The position numbers and the translations under genes were made by a program. The notes beneath the pieces are model-generated. The model did no database searches. It was not told where the DNA came from and saw only the letters and a list, made by a program, of their open reading frames with translations. A stretch of 64,000 nt of DNA from Micromonospora siamensis (GTDB lineage: Bacteria; Actinomycetota; Actinomycetes; Mycobacteriales; Micromonosporaceae), in assembly GCF_900090305.1 (NCBI RefSeq), contig NZ_LT607751.1:558001-622000 (forward strand). The letters run 5' to 3'. Of the stretch, positions 9,753-18,469 are shown piece by piece; within the stretch, counting starts at the first letter, position 1, and every line of letters starts with the position of its first letter.

Positions 9753-10381
9753 GCACCTACCGCGATCGTGAGGACGCCGGCAGCCAGCTCGCCGACCGGC
9801 TCACCGCTCTGACCGGGCAGTCCGACGTCATCGTGCTCGGCCTGGTCCGCGGCGGCGTACCTGTCGCCCGGGTGGTGGCCGAACGCCTCGGCGCCCCGCT
9901 CGACATCCTCGTCGTCCGCAAGTTGGGCATGCCCTGGGCGCCCGAGGTGGCCTTCGGTGCGCTCGGTCCCGGTGGGGTACGCGTCCTCAACGACCTGGTC
10001 GCCGCTCGGCTCGACGCCGACGCCGTCGCCGACGTGCAGCGCCGCGAGCAGGCCGAGCTGGACCGCCGCGAAGCGCGCTACCGGGCCGGCCGCCCTCCGC
10101 TCGACCTCACCGGCCGCACCGCCGTCATCGTCGACGACGGGCTCGCCACCGGCGCCACCGCCCGGGCCGCCGTCCAGGTGGCCCGGCAACTCGGCGCGCA
10201 CCGGGTGATCGTCGCCGTGCCGGTCGGCGCCCAGGAGGCGTACGAGATGCTCGCCGCCGAGGCCGACCAGGTGGTCTGCGCCCAGAAACCGCCGGAGTTC
10301 GGCGCGGTCAGCGCCTACTACGACGACTTCCACGAGGTCTCCGACGACGAGGTGACCGACGCGCTGGCGGCAGTCGGGTGA
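9749..10381 (+). CDS. Phosphoribosyltransferase-domain protein
   Basis: A 210-aa type I phosphoribosyltransferase fold. The PRPP-binding loop is VIVDDGLATGATARAA near residues 126-141, and the N-terminus has VLGLVRGGVPVARVVAERL. Proteins of this group are often annotated simply as phosphoribosyltransferases; the acceptor base is not predictable. Translation is coupled to the preceding membrane protein by a 4-base overlap. Confidence 0.82.
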   Translation: MSTYRDREDAGSQLADRLTALTGQSDVIVLGLVRGGVPVARVVAERLGAPLDILVVRKLGMPWAPEVAFGALGPGGVRVLNDLVAARLDADAVADVQRREQAELDRREARYRAGRPPLDLTGRTAVIVDDGLATGATARAAVQVARQLGAHRVIVAVPVGAQEAYEMLAAEADQVVCAQKPPEFGAVSAYYDDFHEVSDDEVTDALAAVG

Positions 10382-10403
10382 CCCGGCCGGGTACCTTCGG
10401 GTA

Positions 10404-10820
10404 ATGCAGCTCACCTGTCCCAAGTGTCACGGAGACATGCGCCAGTACGAGCGCAGCGGAGTCGTCATCGACCAGTGCACCGAGTGCCGGGGAATCTTCC
10501 TCGACCGGGGCGAACTCGAGAAGTTGTTCGAGGCCGAGGCCAACTGGAACCAGCAGCACCCCGGCCAGCCGCCCGCGCAGCCCGCCGCCCCCGGCCAGCA
10601 CGTCCACGCCCAGGGCGGGTACGCGCCGCCACCACCGCCTCCGCCGCCGGCACACCAGCCGGGCTACGGGGCGGTGCCGCCACCGCCCCCGCCGCCGCCC
10701 GGCCACGGCTACCCGCCGCAGCCCGCGTACGGCGGCCACGGGCAGCAGCAGCACTACGGCTACCACGGCCACTACAAGCGCAAGAAGCACAAGAGCTTCC
10801 TCGACGAGATGTTCGGCTGA
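10404..10820 (+). CDS. TFIIB-type zinc-ribbon protein with proline-rich tail
   Basis: A 138-aa protein. Residues 1-50 form a zf-TFIIB ribbon with two cysteine pairs (CPKCHG, then CTECRGIFLDRGELEKL). The middle, about residues 55-115, is low-complexity Pro, Gly, Tyr and His with runs of PPPPPP. A basic patch (KRKKHKS) and the conserved-looking SFLDEMFG end the protein. This arrangement occurs widely in actinobacteria; the function is unknown, though nucleic-acid or protein binding is plausible. Confidence 0.8.
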   Translation: MQLTCPKCHGDMRQYERSGVVIDQCTECRGIFLDRGELEKLFEAEANWNQQHPGQPPAQPAAPGQHVHAQGGYAPPPPPPPPAHQPGYGAVPPPPPPPPGHGYPPQPAYGGHGQQQHYGYHGHYKRKKHKSFLDEMFG

Positions 10821-10913
10821 CGTACCACCTCCGCGGGTCGGGCCCTCCGCGGCCCGGCCCGCGGCCGGTCGGACGGCGTGCCCTCGGGGTCCCGCCGTGC
10901 GACGCTGCACACC

Positions 10914-11600
10914 ATGACGCCGCAGGGGCAGCACATCGCGTTGGCGCAGGCGTACGACGGGATCACCCGGGTGGTTGCCGCGCTCGACGACGCCGACCTC
11001 CAGCGACCGACCCGATGCCGGGGCTGGGTCGTCGCCGACCTGCTGTTCCACCTGCTCTGCGACGCGCAACGAGCCCTGGTCACCCTGGCGAGCCCGGCGG
11101 ACGGACCGCCCGACGTCGACGACGTCGGCTACTGGCGGTCCTTTCCGCCCGGCGACGACGGCGCCCGGCACGCCTGGTGGGCGCGCCGCTCGGCTGCCGC
11201 CTTCGACCAGCCCACCGGAATCGTCCGGCTCTGGACCGACACCGCACCGGCCGCGGTACGCGCCGCCGGTGCCGCCGTCCAGACGTCCGACCCGGACGCG
11301 TGCGTCACCACCCAGGGACACGTGCTGCGGATCGGTGACTTCCTGGCGACGCTCACCACCGAGGCCGTCGTACACCACCTCGACCTGGTGCTCGACCTGC
11401 CGGACGCGCCGGCGCCCGGCCAGCTGGCCACGGCCGTCGCGGTGGCCACCATGGACGGGCTGCTCAGCGACGACGCGGTCCGGCCGGCGGGGTGGGACGA
11501 CGTCGAGTTCCTGTTGAAGGCGACCGGACGGGAGCCGCTCGGCGAGCGGGACCGGGTGGAGCTGGGCGACGCGGCGGGCTGGTTCCCGCTGCTCGGCTGA
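10914..11600 (+). CDS. Mycothiol-dependent maleylpyruvate isomerase-like protein
   Basis: A 228-aa protein of the DinB/MDMPI metal-binding family. Its N-terminal four-helix part includes RPTRCRGWVVADLLFHLL, with the His near the usual metal site, and a second conserved segment is TTEAVVHHLDLVLDLP. These proteins commonly use mycothiol as cofactor in actinomycetes; the substrate is unknown. I use the ATG at 10914 (MTPQGQH), the first family-like start, though a start at 10878 is also in frame. Confidence 0.72.
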   Translation: MTPQGQHIALAQAYDGITRVVAALDDADLQRPTRCRGWVVADLLFHLLCDAQRALVTLASPADGPPDVDDVGYWRSFPPGDDGARHAWWARRSAAAFDQPTGIVRLWTDTAPAAVRAAGAAVQTSDPDACVTTQGHVLRIGDFLATLTTEAVVHHLDLVLDLPDAPAPGQLATAVAVATMDGLLSDDAVRPAGWDDVEFLLKATGREPLGERDRVELGDAAGWFPLLG

Positions 11601-11651
11601 GCGCGGCACGACGGGTGGAGGTCGGGCACCGGTGGTAGGGCCGCAGTGGGG

Positions 11652-12590
11652 CTAACTCTCAGCGGATCGCACTCGAAGGACGAGATGATCGCCAGCCCGC
11701 ACTATCGCGGCAGCCCGCTCGGCCTTTCGGCTCAGTGCGGTTTCGGCGTCCCGATAGAGCAGGTCGATGATCCCCCGCGCCGGCCGGCCGGTCGTTCCCA
11801 CCGTCGCGATGGTCTTGTGCGGTCGCACCGTCAGGTTGCAGGAGACCCGCTCGGAGAGAAAGTCGACGAACGGTTCGAGCAGGCGCGGGCGGCCGACCAA
11901 CCGGAACTGGGGACTCAGCGGACCACCCGGCCTTTTGGCGTAGGCGCCGATGGAGCCGTCGCCGTCCACGACGCCCCGCCAGAAATCCCGGGAAGACGTC
12001 AGCTGCTCGTTCACGGAACCGGTGTAACGGCCGAGTTGCAAGAGCCTGTCGGCGAGTTGCGTCGATCGGACCGCGAACTGACAGGAACGCAGTTTGGGAT
12101 TCGGTGCCGAAATACTGCTGGTCGAGCCGAGAAAAGTGCGCAACGCCACCAAGTGGTCACGATCGCATTCGGCCAGCCCGACCGACACCGTGGGTAGGTG
12201 GCCCTGCCGGGCCGTCACCGAACCATCCGCGAAGAGAAACCCAGCCCAGTAGCAGGCGGTCGGCGTCAACTCGTCGAAGGCGCCATGATTCAGGGTATGC
12301 ACCCGCAGTGGTACGCCACGCCGGAGCAGGAGGCCCCGGACCGACGGCTCCGAAACACCGACCTCTCGGGCGATCTGCGCGATCGACGCGCCCTCCAGGT
12401 ATCGCCGGACCACAGCTTCACGCTGGTGGTCGGTGAGCCTTCCGGATCTCCTCGGCGGAATGCCGCGGCGGCGCAGCAGCCCGCGAACGGCTTGCCGGGT
12501 GACGCCGTATTCCTCCGCCAATCCGGTGAGGCTCTCGCCTCGGTCCGCACGGTCAATGACCGCGTTTATCTGAGCCTCGGAGAGAGCCAT
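11652..12590 (-). CDS. Free-standing LAGLIDADG homing endonuclease with N-terminal helix-turn-helix repeats
   Basis: A 312-aa protein. Residues 10-48 and 52-96 are two similar helix-turn-helix units (GVTRQAVRGLLRRRGIP and GVSEPSVRGLLLRRGVP). Two LAGLIDADG motifs follow: WAGFLFADG at 115-123 and WRGVVDGDG at 204-212, each with the acidic catalytic residue. There is no N-terminal Cys or Ser splice residue and no C-terminal HN, so it is not an intein. The ATG at 12590 lies 11 bases after the dnaB stop on the same strand. Such nucleases make site-specific double-strand breaks that drive their own spread. Its position next to dnaB, a common intein host gene, is striking. Confidence 0.88.
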   Translation of the reverse strand: MALSEAQINAVIDRADRGESLTGLAEEYGVTRQAVRGLLRRRGIPPRRSGRLTDHQREAVVRRYLEGASIAQIAREVGVSEPSVRGLLLRRGVPLRVHTLNHGAFDELTPTACYWAGFLFADGSVTARQGHLPTVSVGLAECDRDHLVALRTFLGSTSSISAPNPKLRSCQFAVRSTQLADRLLQLGRYTGSVNEQLTSSRDFWRGVVDGDGSIGAYAKRPGGPLSPQFRLVGRPRLLEPFVDFLSERVSCNLTVRPHKTIATVGTTGRPARGIIDLLYRDAETALSRKAERAAAIVRAGDHLVLRVRSAES

Positions 12591-12601
12591 GGCTCATTTT
12601 C

Positions 12602-14029
12602 TCATACGATTGCCATGTCGACGAACCGAGAAAGGTGGAGTTGCGCGGCGACAGTGATGGAATCGGTAGGACCATTCCGATGTTTGGCGATGATGAAATC
12701 CGCCTCTCCCGCCCGGGGGGATTCCTTGTCGTAGTAATCGTCGCGATGCAGAAGGATGACAACGTCAGCATCCTGCTCAATTGAGCCTGATTCACGCAAA
12801 TCGGACAACTGGGGTCGCTTGTCTGTGCGCTGCTCCGGGCCACGGTTCAGCTGGCTGACCGCGATGACCGGGCACTCGACCTCCTTAGCCAGCAGCTTGA
12901 GGCCACGAGACAGGTCGGCGACCTCCTGCTGACGGCTCTCGGTGCGCTTGGGCGAGGTCATCAGCTGGAGGTAGTCGACCACGATCATCTTGAGGTCGTG
13001 CTTCTGCTTGAGCCGGCGGGCCTTGGCCCGGATCTCCATCAGGTTCATGCTCGGCGTGTCGTCGACGAAGAGCGGGGCCTCGCTGATCTCGCCCATGCAG
13101 CGGGCCAGCTTGGTCCAGTCGTCGTCGGAGAGCTGACCGCTGCGCAGTACGTGCAGCGGCACCCGCGCCTCGGCCGAGAGCAGTCGCATGACAATCTCGA
13201 CCTTGCTCATTTCCAGCGAGAAGATCGCCGCCGCCTGGTTGGCTCTGATAGCCGCATTTCGGGCAAAGTCCATACTTGCCGTACTTTTGCCCAAACCAGG
13301 TCGACCCGCCACGATGATCAACTGCCCCGGGTGCAGGCCGTTGAGCAGCCGGTCCAGGTCGGTGAAGCCGGTCGGCACGCCGGTCATCACGCCGCCCTGC
13401 GCACCGACCGCCTCGATCTCGTCCAGGGTCGGCTGGAGCATGTCGGCCAGGACGGCGAAGTCCTCGCTGACCCGCTTCTCGGTGATCTCGTAGACCGCCT
13501 GCTGGGCCAGGTCGACGACGTCGTCGACGTCCCGACTGCCACCGGCCGCGGTGCCGTAGCCGAGTTGGACGATCCGGGTGCCGGCCTCGACCAGCCGGCG
13601 CAGCACGGCGCGCTCGGCGACGATCCGGGCGTAGTAGGAGGCGTTCGCCGCCGTCGGCACGGCGGACATGCAGGTGTGCAGGTAGGGCGCGCCGCCGATC
13701 CGGGCGAGGTCGCCGGAGTCGGCGAGGGCCGCCGCCACGGTGATCGCGTCGGCCGGCTCACCCCGACCGTAGATGTCGAGGATCTTGTCGAAGATGGTGG
13801 CGTGCGCCGGCCGGTAGAAGTCGGTGGTCTTCAGGATCTCGACGACGTCGGCGATGGCGTCCTTGGAGAGCAGCATGCCGCCGAGCACGCACTGCTCGGC
13901 GGCGACGTCCTGCGGCGGGGTCTTCTCGAACTGACCCTCACGTGGCTCGAACTGGCCGTCGCGAGGGGCGGGGGCGGCCGACTGTCCGCCGCCCCGGGGC
14001 TCCGCCCGCATGTCGTCGGTGACCGACAC
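12602..14029 (-). CDS. dnaB: Replicative DNA helicase DnaB (intein-free)
   Basis: DnaB is the hexameric helicase that unwinds DNA at the fork. The 475-aa protein is uninterrupted. It has the N-terminal domain (PPQDVAAEQCVLGGMLLSKDAI), Walker A GRPGLGKST, Walker B region MIVVDYLQLM and the DnaB C-terminus ending SRFVDMAIV. The GTG at 14029 follows GGAGGGGG with good spacing. Codon choice is unusual in two patches, about 13186-13310 (P-loop) and 12602-12835 (RESG/SIEQ loop to the stop), where A/T-ending codons such as CGA, AGT, AAA, AAT, ATT and TCA cluster. The rest of the gene uses G/C-ending codons. Confidence 0.97.
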   Translation of the reverse strand: MSVTDDMRAEPRGGGQSAAPAPRDGQFEPREGQFEKTPPQDVAAEQCVLGGMLLSKDAIADVVEILKTTDFYRPAHATIFDKILDIYGRGEPADAITVAAALADSGDLARIGGAPYLHTCMSAVPTAANASYYARIVAERAVLRRLVEAGTRIVQLGYGTAAGGSRDVDDVVDLAQQAVYEITEKRVSEDFAVLADMLQPTLDEIEAVGAQGGVMTGVPTGFTDLDRLLNGLHPGQLIIVAGRPGLGKSTASMDFARNAAIRANQAAAIFSLEMSKVEIVMRLLSAEARVPLHVLRSGQLSDDDWTKLARCMGEISEAPLFVDDTPSMNLMEIRAKARRLKQKHDLKMIVVDYLQLMTSPKRTESRQQEVADLSRGLKLLAKEVECPVIAVSQLNRGPEQRTDKRPQLSDLRESGSIEQDADVVILLHRDDYYDKESPRAGEADFIIAKHRNGPTDSITVAAQLHLSRFVDMAIV

Positions 14030-14426
14030 GGATCCCCCTCCACTGCAACGTCGACTACCAGCTCTACCGCTCGGGTGCGACAACTTCCGATCCGGACCGG
14101 TCCGGTCGATCGGGGGCCATCGCGCGACCGGTCGGTGCCCCACGATACGGAACCCGAGGTCAGAGCCCAACCACACCGGTGGACGAGCCTCGGGACAACC
14201 TGTGGACGCCGGTGCACAGGCATGTGCGCAGGATGTGCACAGCTTGTGGAAAACCTTGGAGGAATTCTGACCACATTGGCCCTGAGCTGCGAAAACTTGA
14301 TCCCCGCCCTGTGGATGAGGATTTTCTGGTGAAGCTGTCCGGCCGGTTTTCCCGTACTATCTGCTGCGAACGGCTACACCTGGACAGCGGATTGCGCTTT
14401 CGGTTGAGAAGGGTCACGCTCCGGCC
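14030..14426. promoter_or_regulatory. Intergenic region with DnaA-box-like sites upstream of dnaB
   Basis: A 397-base divergent region between dnaB and the next plus-strand gene. It contains near-matches to the DnaA box TT(A/G)TCCACA on the reverse strand: 14201-14209 (GCGTCCACA), 14245-14253 (TTTTCCACA) and 14310-14318 (TCATCCACA). An AT-richer stretch at 14270-14400 probably holds promoters. Confidence 0.45.
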
Positions 14427-16067
14427 GTGAGTTACCGGGACTGGGAGCGCGGGGAGGGCAGCCCGCGCGCGCGTCAGCCGATCGCCGGCTGGGACGACCC
14501 CCGCGAGCCGCTCCCGGCCGACCCGTACTCCGTCGACCCGGAGCCTCGCCGCACATCGGCCCGACGGCGGGCCCTCGAACGCGGTCCCCGGGACGCGGTC
14601 GATTCCTACCTGCCCCGCTGGGCCGTGGAGTCGGGCATCGCCCACCCCGACGGTCGTGGGCGGCACGCCGCGCCGGACGACGGTGAGGGCGACGACCGCC
14701 CGTCCTCCGGGTCGGGCTGGCAGGGCGGATACGGCAGGCGCGCAGAGCCGGCGCGCGGCGGGCTGCGGGCGATCGGCGCCGCGCCCGAGGCGGAGCACAC
14801 CAGCGAGTGGACCTTCGACCGCCCGCAGGAGCAGGGGTACGTCGGCAGTCGTCGCGCCGACCCGTCCGACGAGCCGGTCTCCGGGGCGGTGCCGGCGGCC
14901 CGGCCTCGGCGCTCGGCCTCCCGACGTCCACAGGTGACCTGGTCGGGCGGCGAGGAGCCGGACGATCCGGAGCCTGAGCGGCGGACCCGACGGGCCCGGC
15001 GCGCCGCGGCGGAATCCATGCCGGCCGTCGACCCGTGGAGTCGTACCGCCGAGGTGGAGCCGGAGCAGACGGCCGCGGTGGACCCGTGGGACGCCTCGGG
15101 CGTACACGCCTGGCAGGGGTCCGGCGCCGACCGGTCCGGTGCGGCAACCCGCTGGGACCAGGGCGAACACACCGGCCAGTGGGAGGGTTACGCCGACACC
15201 GGCGAGTCGACCGACGGCTGGGAGTGGGATCGCGGCGGTCGTGACGTACGGTCGGCCGACAGTGCGGGCACCGACCGGGGCGACTGGGTGGGTGAGGACT
15301 CCGGTTCCGGCCGGTGGGAAGGTCAGCGGGCCACCCGCCGGGATCAGGCCGAGGCGGAGGGCCGGTCCATGGGCGCCCGGCGGAACCGTTCCGAGGCGGA
15401 GCGGTGGTATGGGACGGACCCGGCACCGGCGGCGGAGCCGACGACCGGTGAGGGCTGGACATGGCCGGAGCAGCCGGAGGAGTTCTGGTCCGGCACCCGG
15501 TTGGCCGGTGACGATCCCCGGTGGATGGATCCGCCGCCGTCGGCGCCCCGGTCGCCCGCGGTGGCGTACACGGCACCCCGACCGAGGGCCAGTGCGCGGC
15601 CGACGGCGCCGGTCGGCCGGGCCGGGTCGGCGGAACCCTGGTCGTTGCGCCAGCGGACGGAACCGGCGGCTGGCGGGGTTTGGGGGCGCCGCCTGGAGGA
15701 CGACCTGCTGGATCCGGATCCCGGTGGTCCGCTGCGTCCGCTGGTCTACACGGCGGCCTGTTACCTGGTGCCGGCGGTACTGGTCTTCCTCTGGCTGTTG
15801 ACGCTCGACGGGCAGGCGCCTCCGGGTTGCGTGACCGACATCAGTGGTGGCGGCTGCGACTCGCCGCGGGCGCACGCCCTCGGATCACTGCTGGCGGGCG
15901 CTCCGCGCTTCGGGCTGGCGTTGGTGAGCAGCCTGGTCGTGGCGGTCGTGCTGCGCCGGGTGGGTACGACGTGGCGGTCGGCGACGGTGGCATTGGCCGC
16001 GGCGGTGGTCGGTGGGGGTCTCTCCACGGTGATGATCAGTGCGGTGACCGGTCAGCCGATCGGCTGA
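14427..16067 (+). CDS. Unknown protein: long acidic disordered region plus C-terminal membrane segments
   Basis: A 546-aa protein I do not recognise. Residues 1-430 are rich in Arg, Asp, Glu, Gly and Trp without clear fold, with recurring W-containing acidic stretches (TGQWEGYADTGES, TDGWEWDRGG). The last 110 residues contain three hydrophobic segments: YTAACYLVPAVLVFLWLLT, a segment around LAGAPRFGLALVSSLVVAVV and SATVALAAAVVGGG. A short loop between the first two has two Cys. It starts with GTG at 14427 and ends at the shared terminator with rplI. A membrane-anchored scaffold is possible but not shown. Confidence 0.75.
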   Translation: MSYRDWERGEGSPRARQPIAGWDDPREPLPADPYSVDPEPRRTSARRRALERGPRDAVDSYLPRWAVESGIAHPDGRGRHAAPDDGEGDDRPSSGSGWQGGYGRRAEPARGGLRAIGAAPEAEHTSEWTFDRPQEQGYVGSRRADPSDEPVSGAVPAARPRRSASRRPQVTWSGGEEPDDPEPERRTRRARRAAAESMPAVDPWSRTAEVEPEQTAAVDPWDASGVHAWQGSGADRSGAATRWDQGEHTGQWEGYADTGESTDGWEWDRGGRDVRSADSAGTDRGDWVGEDSGSGRWEGQRATRRDQAEAEGRSMGARRNRSEAERWYGTDPAPAAEPTTGEGWTWPEQPEEFWSGTRLAGDDPRWMDPPPSAPRSPAVAYTAPRPRASARPTAPVGRAGSAEPWSLRQRTEPAAGGVWGRRLEDDLLDPDPGGPLRPLVYTAACYLVPAVLVFLWLLTLDGQAPPGCVTDISGGGCDSPRAHALGSLLAGAPRFGLALVSSLVVAVVLRRVGTTWRSATVALAAAVVGGGLSTVMISAVTGQPIG

Positions 16068-16188
16068 CCGACCAGTCACGGCGGGGCGTCGGACCGGCAT
16101 GCGGTCCGGCCCGCCTTCCGTGCACGGGCATCCGAGCCCGGATCCGGGGGGCGCGGTCGATGCGGAACCGGATGTCAGAGCGAGGACG

Positions 16189-16228
16189 CGGAAAGGCCCG
16201 CACCGGATCACCGGTGCGGGCCTTTCCG
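16189..16228. terminator. Bidirectional terminator hairpin between rplI and the upstream membrane-protein gene
   Basis: A perfect 18-bp stem (arms 16189-16206 and 16211-16228) with ATCA loop. The arms include AAAGG/CCTTT, so either strand has a short T run near the stem base. It separates the convergent plus-strand gene and the rpsF-rplI operon. Confidence 0.85.
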
Positions 16229-16242
16229 TCGTGCGGTGTGGG

Positions 16243-16689
16243 TCAGCCCTGGACGACGTTGAGGTCGAACTTGGCGGACACCTCGGGGTGCAGCTTGACG
16301 CTGACCGGGTAGGTGCCGGTCGACTTGATGTGACCGGGCACCTCCAGCCGGCGGCGGTCGAGGACCGGGCCGCCGGCGGCCTTGACGGCGTCGACGATCT
16401 CGGCCGGGGTGACCGAGCCGAAGAGCCGGCCGCCCTCACCGGCGCGCGCCTTGAGGCTGACCTTGAGGCCCTCGAGCTGGCCCTTGACCTCGTTGGCGTG
16501 GTCCAGGTCGCGGATCTCGCGAGCCCCACGGGCCCGCTTGATCAGGGTGACCTGCTTCTCCGCGCCCTTGGTCCAGGCGATGGCGAAGCCCTGCGGCAGC
16601 AGGTAGTTACGGCCGTAGCCGTTCTTCACCTCGACGATGTCGCCCGGGGTGCCGAGGCCGGACACCTCCTGAGTCAGGATGATCTTCAT
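16243..16689 (-). CDS. rplI: 50S ribosomal protein L9 (bL9)
   Basis: The 148-aa protein starts [36 protein letters not shown], the classic bL9 N-terminus that binds 23S rRNA. A long helix and the C-terminal domain ([22 protein letters not shown]) follow. It is last in the rpsF-ssb-rpsR-rplI operon and is followed by a strong hairpin. Confidence 0.98.
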   Translation of the reverse strand: MKIILTQEVSGLGTPGDIVEVKNGYGRNYLLPQGFAIAWTKGAEKQVTLIKRARGAREIRDLDHANEVKGQLEGLKVSLKARAGEGGRLFGSVTPAEIVDAVKAAGGPVLDRRRLEVPGHIKSTGTYPVSVKLHPEVSAKFDLNVVQG

Positions 16690-16703
16690 TTCGGTGCCCC
16701 CTC

Positions 16704-16943
16704 TCAGCGAGCCGTGGCGGTGTACGGCAGGAGCGCCATCTCACGGGCGTTCTTGACCGCACGGGCGATCTGCCGCTGCTGCTGCGAGGTGACGCCGGTC
16801 ACCCGCCGAGCGCGGATCTTGCCGCGGTCGGAGATGAACTTGCGCAGCAGCGCGGTGTCCTTGTAATCGATGTAGGTGATCCCGTCCTTGTCGAGCGGGT
16901 TCACCTTCTTCTTCGGCTTGCGAAGGGCCGCAGCCTTGGCCAT
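16704..16943 (-). CDS. rpsR: 30S ribosomal protein S18 (bS18)
   Basis: A 79-aa bS18 with [30 protein letters not shown] and [24 protein letters not shown]. It binds S6 on the 30S platform. The ATG at 16943 follows AGGAG with about 8-base spacing; an upstream in-frame start would run into the ssb end. The S6:S18 dimer is the likely ligand of the leader hairpin upstream of rpsF. Confidence 0.97.
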   Translation of the reverse strand: MAKAAALRKPKKKVNPLDKDGITYIDYKDTALLRKFISDRGKIRARRVTGVTSQQQRQIARAVKNAREMALLPYTATAR

Positions 16944-16984
16944 TGACCTTGCTCCTGGTTTGCGATCGCGGGCGCTCGGCGCCA

Positions 16985-17500
16985 TTAGAACGGAGGCTCC
17001 TCGTCGAAGTTGCCGCCCGAACCGGAGCGGGAGGGACTGGGTGCGGCCGAGGCCCAGGGGTCGTCGAAGTTGCCTCCGCCGCCGCCCTGGTTGCCACCAC
17101 CACCGGAGCCGAAGCCGCCGCCACCACCGCCGGAGCGAGACATCTTCTGCACCTTCGCCGTGGCGTAGCGCAGAGACGGGCCGATCTCGTCGACCTCGAG
17201 CTCGATGACGGTGCGCTTCTCACCCTCGCGGGTCTCGTACGACCGCTGGCGCAGCCGACCCGAGACGATCACGCGGGCGCCCCGCTGCAGCGACTCGGCG
17301 ACGTGCTCCGCCGCCTGCCGCCACACCGTGCACGCCAGGAAGAGTGGCTCGCCGTCCTTCCACTCGCCGGAGGCCTTGTCCATGAACCGGGGCGTCGAAG
17401 CGACCCGGAACTTGGCGACCGCCGCGCCGGACGGGGTGAACCGCAACTCGGGGTCATCGGTCAGATTGCCGATGACCGTGATGGTGGTGTCTCCTGCCAT
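16985..17500 (-). CDS. ssb: Single-stranded DNA-binding protein SSB
   Basis: A 171-aa SSB protecting single-stranded DNA at forks. The OB fold begins [22 protein letters not shown] and includes [18 protein letters not shown] and [19 protein letters not shown] Gly-rich flexible linker follows, and the acidic tip DEEPPF, which recruits partner proteins, ends the chain. The ATG at 17500 follows GAGGAG. Confidence 0.97.
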   Translation of the reverse strand: MAGDTTITVIGNLTDDPELRFTPSGAAVAKFRVASTPRFMDKASGEWKDGEPLFLACTVWRQAAEHVAESLQRGARVIVSGRLRQRSYETREGEKRTVIELEVDEIGPSLRYATAKVQKMSRSGGGGGGFGSGGGGNQGGGGGNFDDPWASAAPSPSRSGSGGNFDEEPPF

Positions 17501-17596
17501 GACCAACTCCTCGCGCACTCATCAGTTCCGTCCCAGGCTCTCAGAGCCGTACGACAGTGCCGATGAGGCTGATCCGGGCGAACCGGGGTTGAATGC

Positions 17597-17887
17597 TTAG
17601 CGCATCTCCGGCCGGATGACCTTGGTACGCAGCACGGACTCGTTCAGCCGCAGCTGGCGGTCGAGTTCGGCCACCGCCTCCGGCGTCGCCTGAAGGTCAA
17701 CGACGGCGTAGATGCCCTCGGCCTTCTTGTTGATCTCGTACGCGAGGCGCCGGCGGCCCCACACGTCGGTCTTCTCCACCGAGCCACCCGCGGTCCGGAT
17801 CACGTTCAGGTACGTGTCGAGCGACGGGGCGACGGTGCGCTCCTCGAGGCTGGGGTCGAGGATCACCATTACTTCGTAATGACGCAA
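17597..17887 (-). CDS. rpsF: 30S ribosomal protein S6 (bS6)
   Basis: A 96-aa bS6 ([39 protein letters not shown]). It is the first gene of the S6-SSB-S18-L9 operon. The start is a TTG at 17887. Its ribosome binding site CAGGAGG is one arm of a leader stem, so translation is probably controlled by that structure. Confidence 0.97.
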   Translation of the reverse strand: MRHYEVMVILDPSLEERTVAPSLDTYLNVIRTAGGSVEKTDVWGRRRLAYEINKKAEGIYAVVDLQATPEAVAELDRQLRLNESVLRTKVIRPEMR

Positions 17888-17897
17888 GACGTGCTCA

Positions 17898-17940
17898 CCT
17901 CCTGTGGGCTATGCGGCCACGGTCCTTCCGTGGCAGGAGG
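17898..17940 (-). promoter_or_regulatory. S6:S18-type translational leader of rpsF
   Basis: Read on the minus strand, CCTCCTG is followed directly by the hairpin CCACGG-AAGGA-CCGTGG, then the unpaired CCGCATAGCCCA, then CAGGAGG. The outer arms pair perfectly over 7 bp and bury the rpsF Shine-Dalgarno. The inner stem is 6 bp, and the 12-base 3' bulge begins with CCG. This matches the topology of the known S6:S18 autoregulatory leader (two stacked helices with a CCG-containing 3' bulge). The assignment is by structure drawn by eye. Confidence 0.75.
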
Positions 17941-18469
17941 TCTGCGTCGTGGCCCGCTCGCACCGGGGGGACCCGGCCGGGCGCGGACAACCGGACCAGA
18001 ATACCCGGTCCCGTCGATCATGCCCGGGCAGGTCGGCGCGACCCTACGGGCGCGGCGACGGGGGCCCGGCCGGCGTCGACCGCCGAACCCGGACCCCCGT
18101 CCACGAGGCCGCGGGGCGTCCCGTCCGCATTCCTTGGGTGGGACCTGGGGAGGAACGACCACACCGATGAGGTTGGACCGAAGACGCCCCGCGGAGCTTT
18201 ATCGTGTTGTTATGTGACGGTACAACGGCTTCGGTCACTTCTCGGGGTTTTTGGGGAAATTCACCCCGGTCCTTCCGCCTTCACCGTTCACTCCCGCCTC
18301 CGGTACGCCCGGCCGCCCCCACGATCCGCGGCTCGACGCATCCACCCCGGTCAACGACCTGGCGTCGGTCGGGTGACGCGAACCGCACCGGAACCCGGCC
18401 GGATCCGGCACGCCGACCCGCCCGCAGGCGTCGCACGGAGCGTCGGGGGTGGGACGTAGGCTCGCCTTC
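17941..18469. promoter_or_regulatory. Intergenic region upstream of rpsF and nfo, with candidate rpsF promoter
   Basis: The divergent region between rpsF and endonuclease IV. A possible minus-strand promoter is TTGTAC (18220-18225) with GATAAA (18198-18203), 16-base spacing, which would give a leader of roughly 300 bases. I see no gene; frames across it lack family features. Confidence 0.35.

Noticed and set aside
10620..10740. CRISPR-like or regulatory repeats in the CCGCC-rich stretch
   Set aside because: They are simple codon runs for proline in the zinc-ribbon protein, without spacers.
12602..14029. Intein inside dnaB
   Set aside because: The helicase reads through without insertion at the P-loop and RESG/SIEQ; no splice motifs are present.
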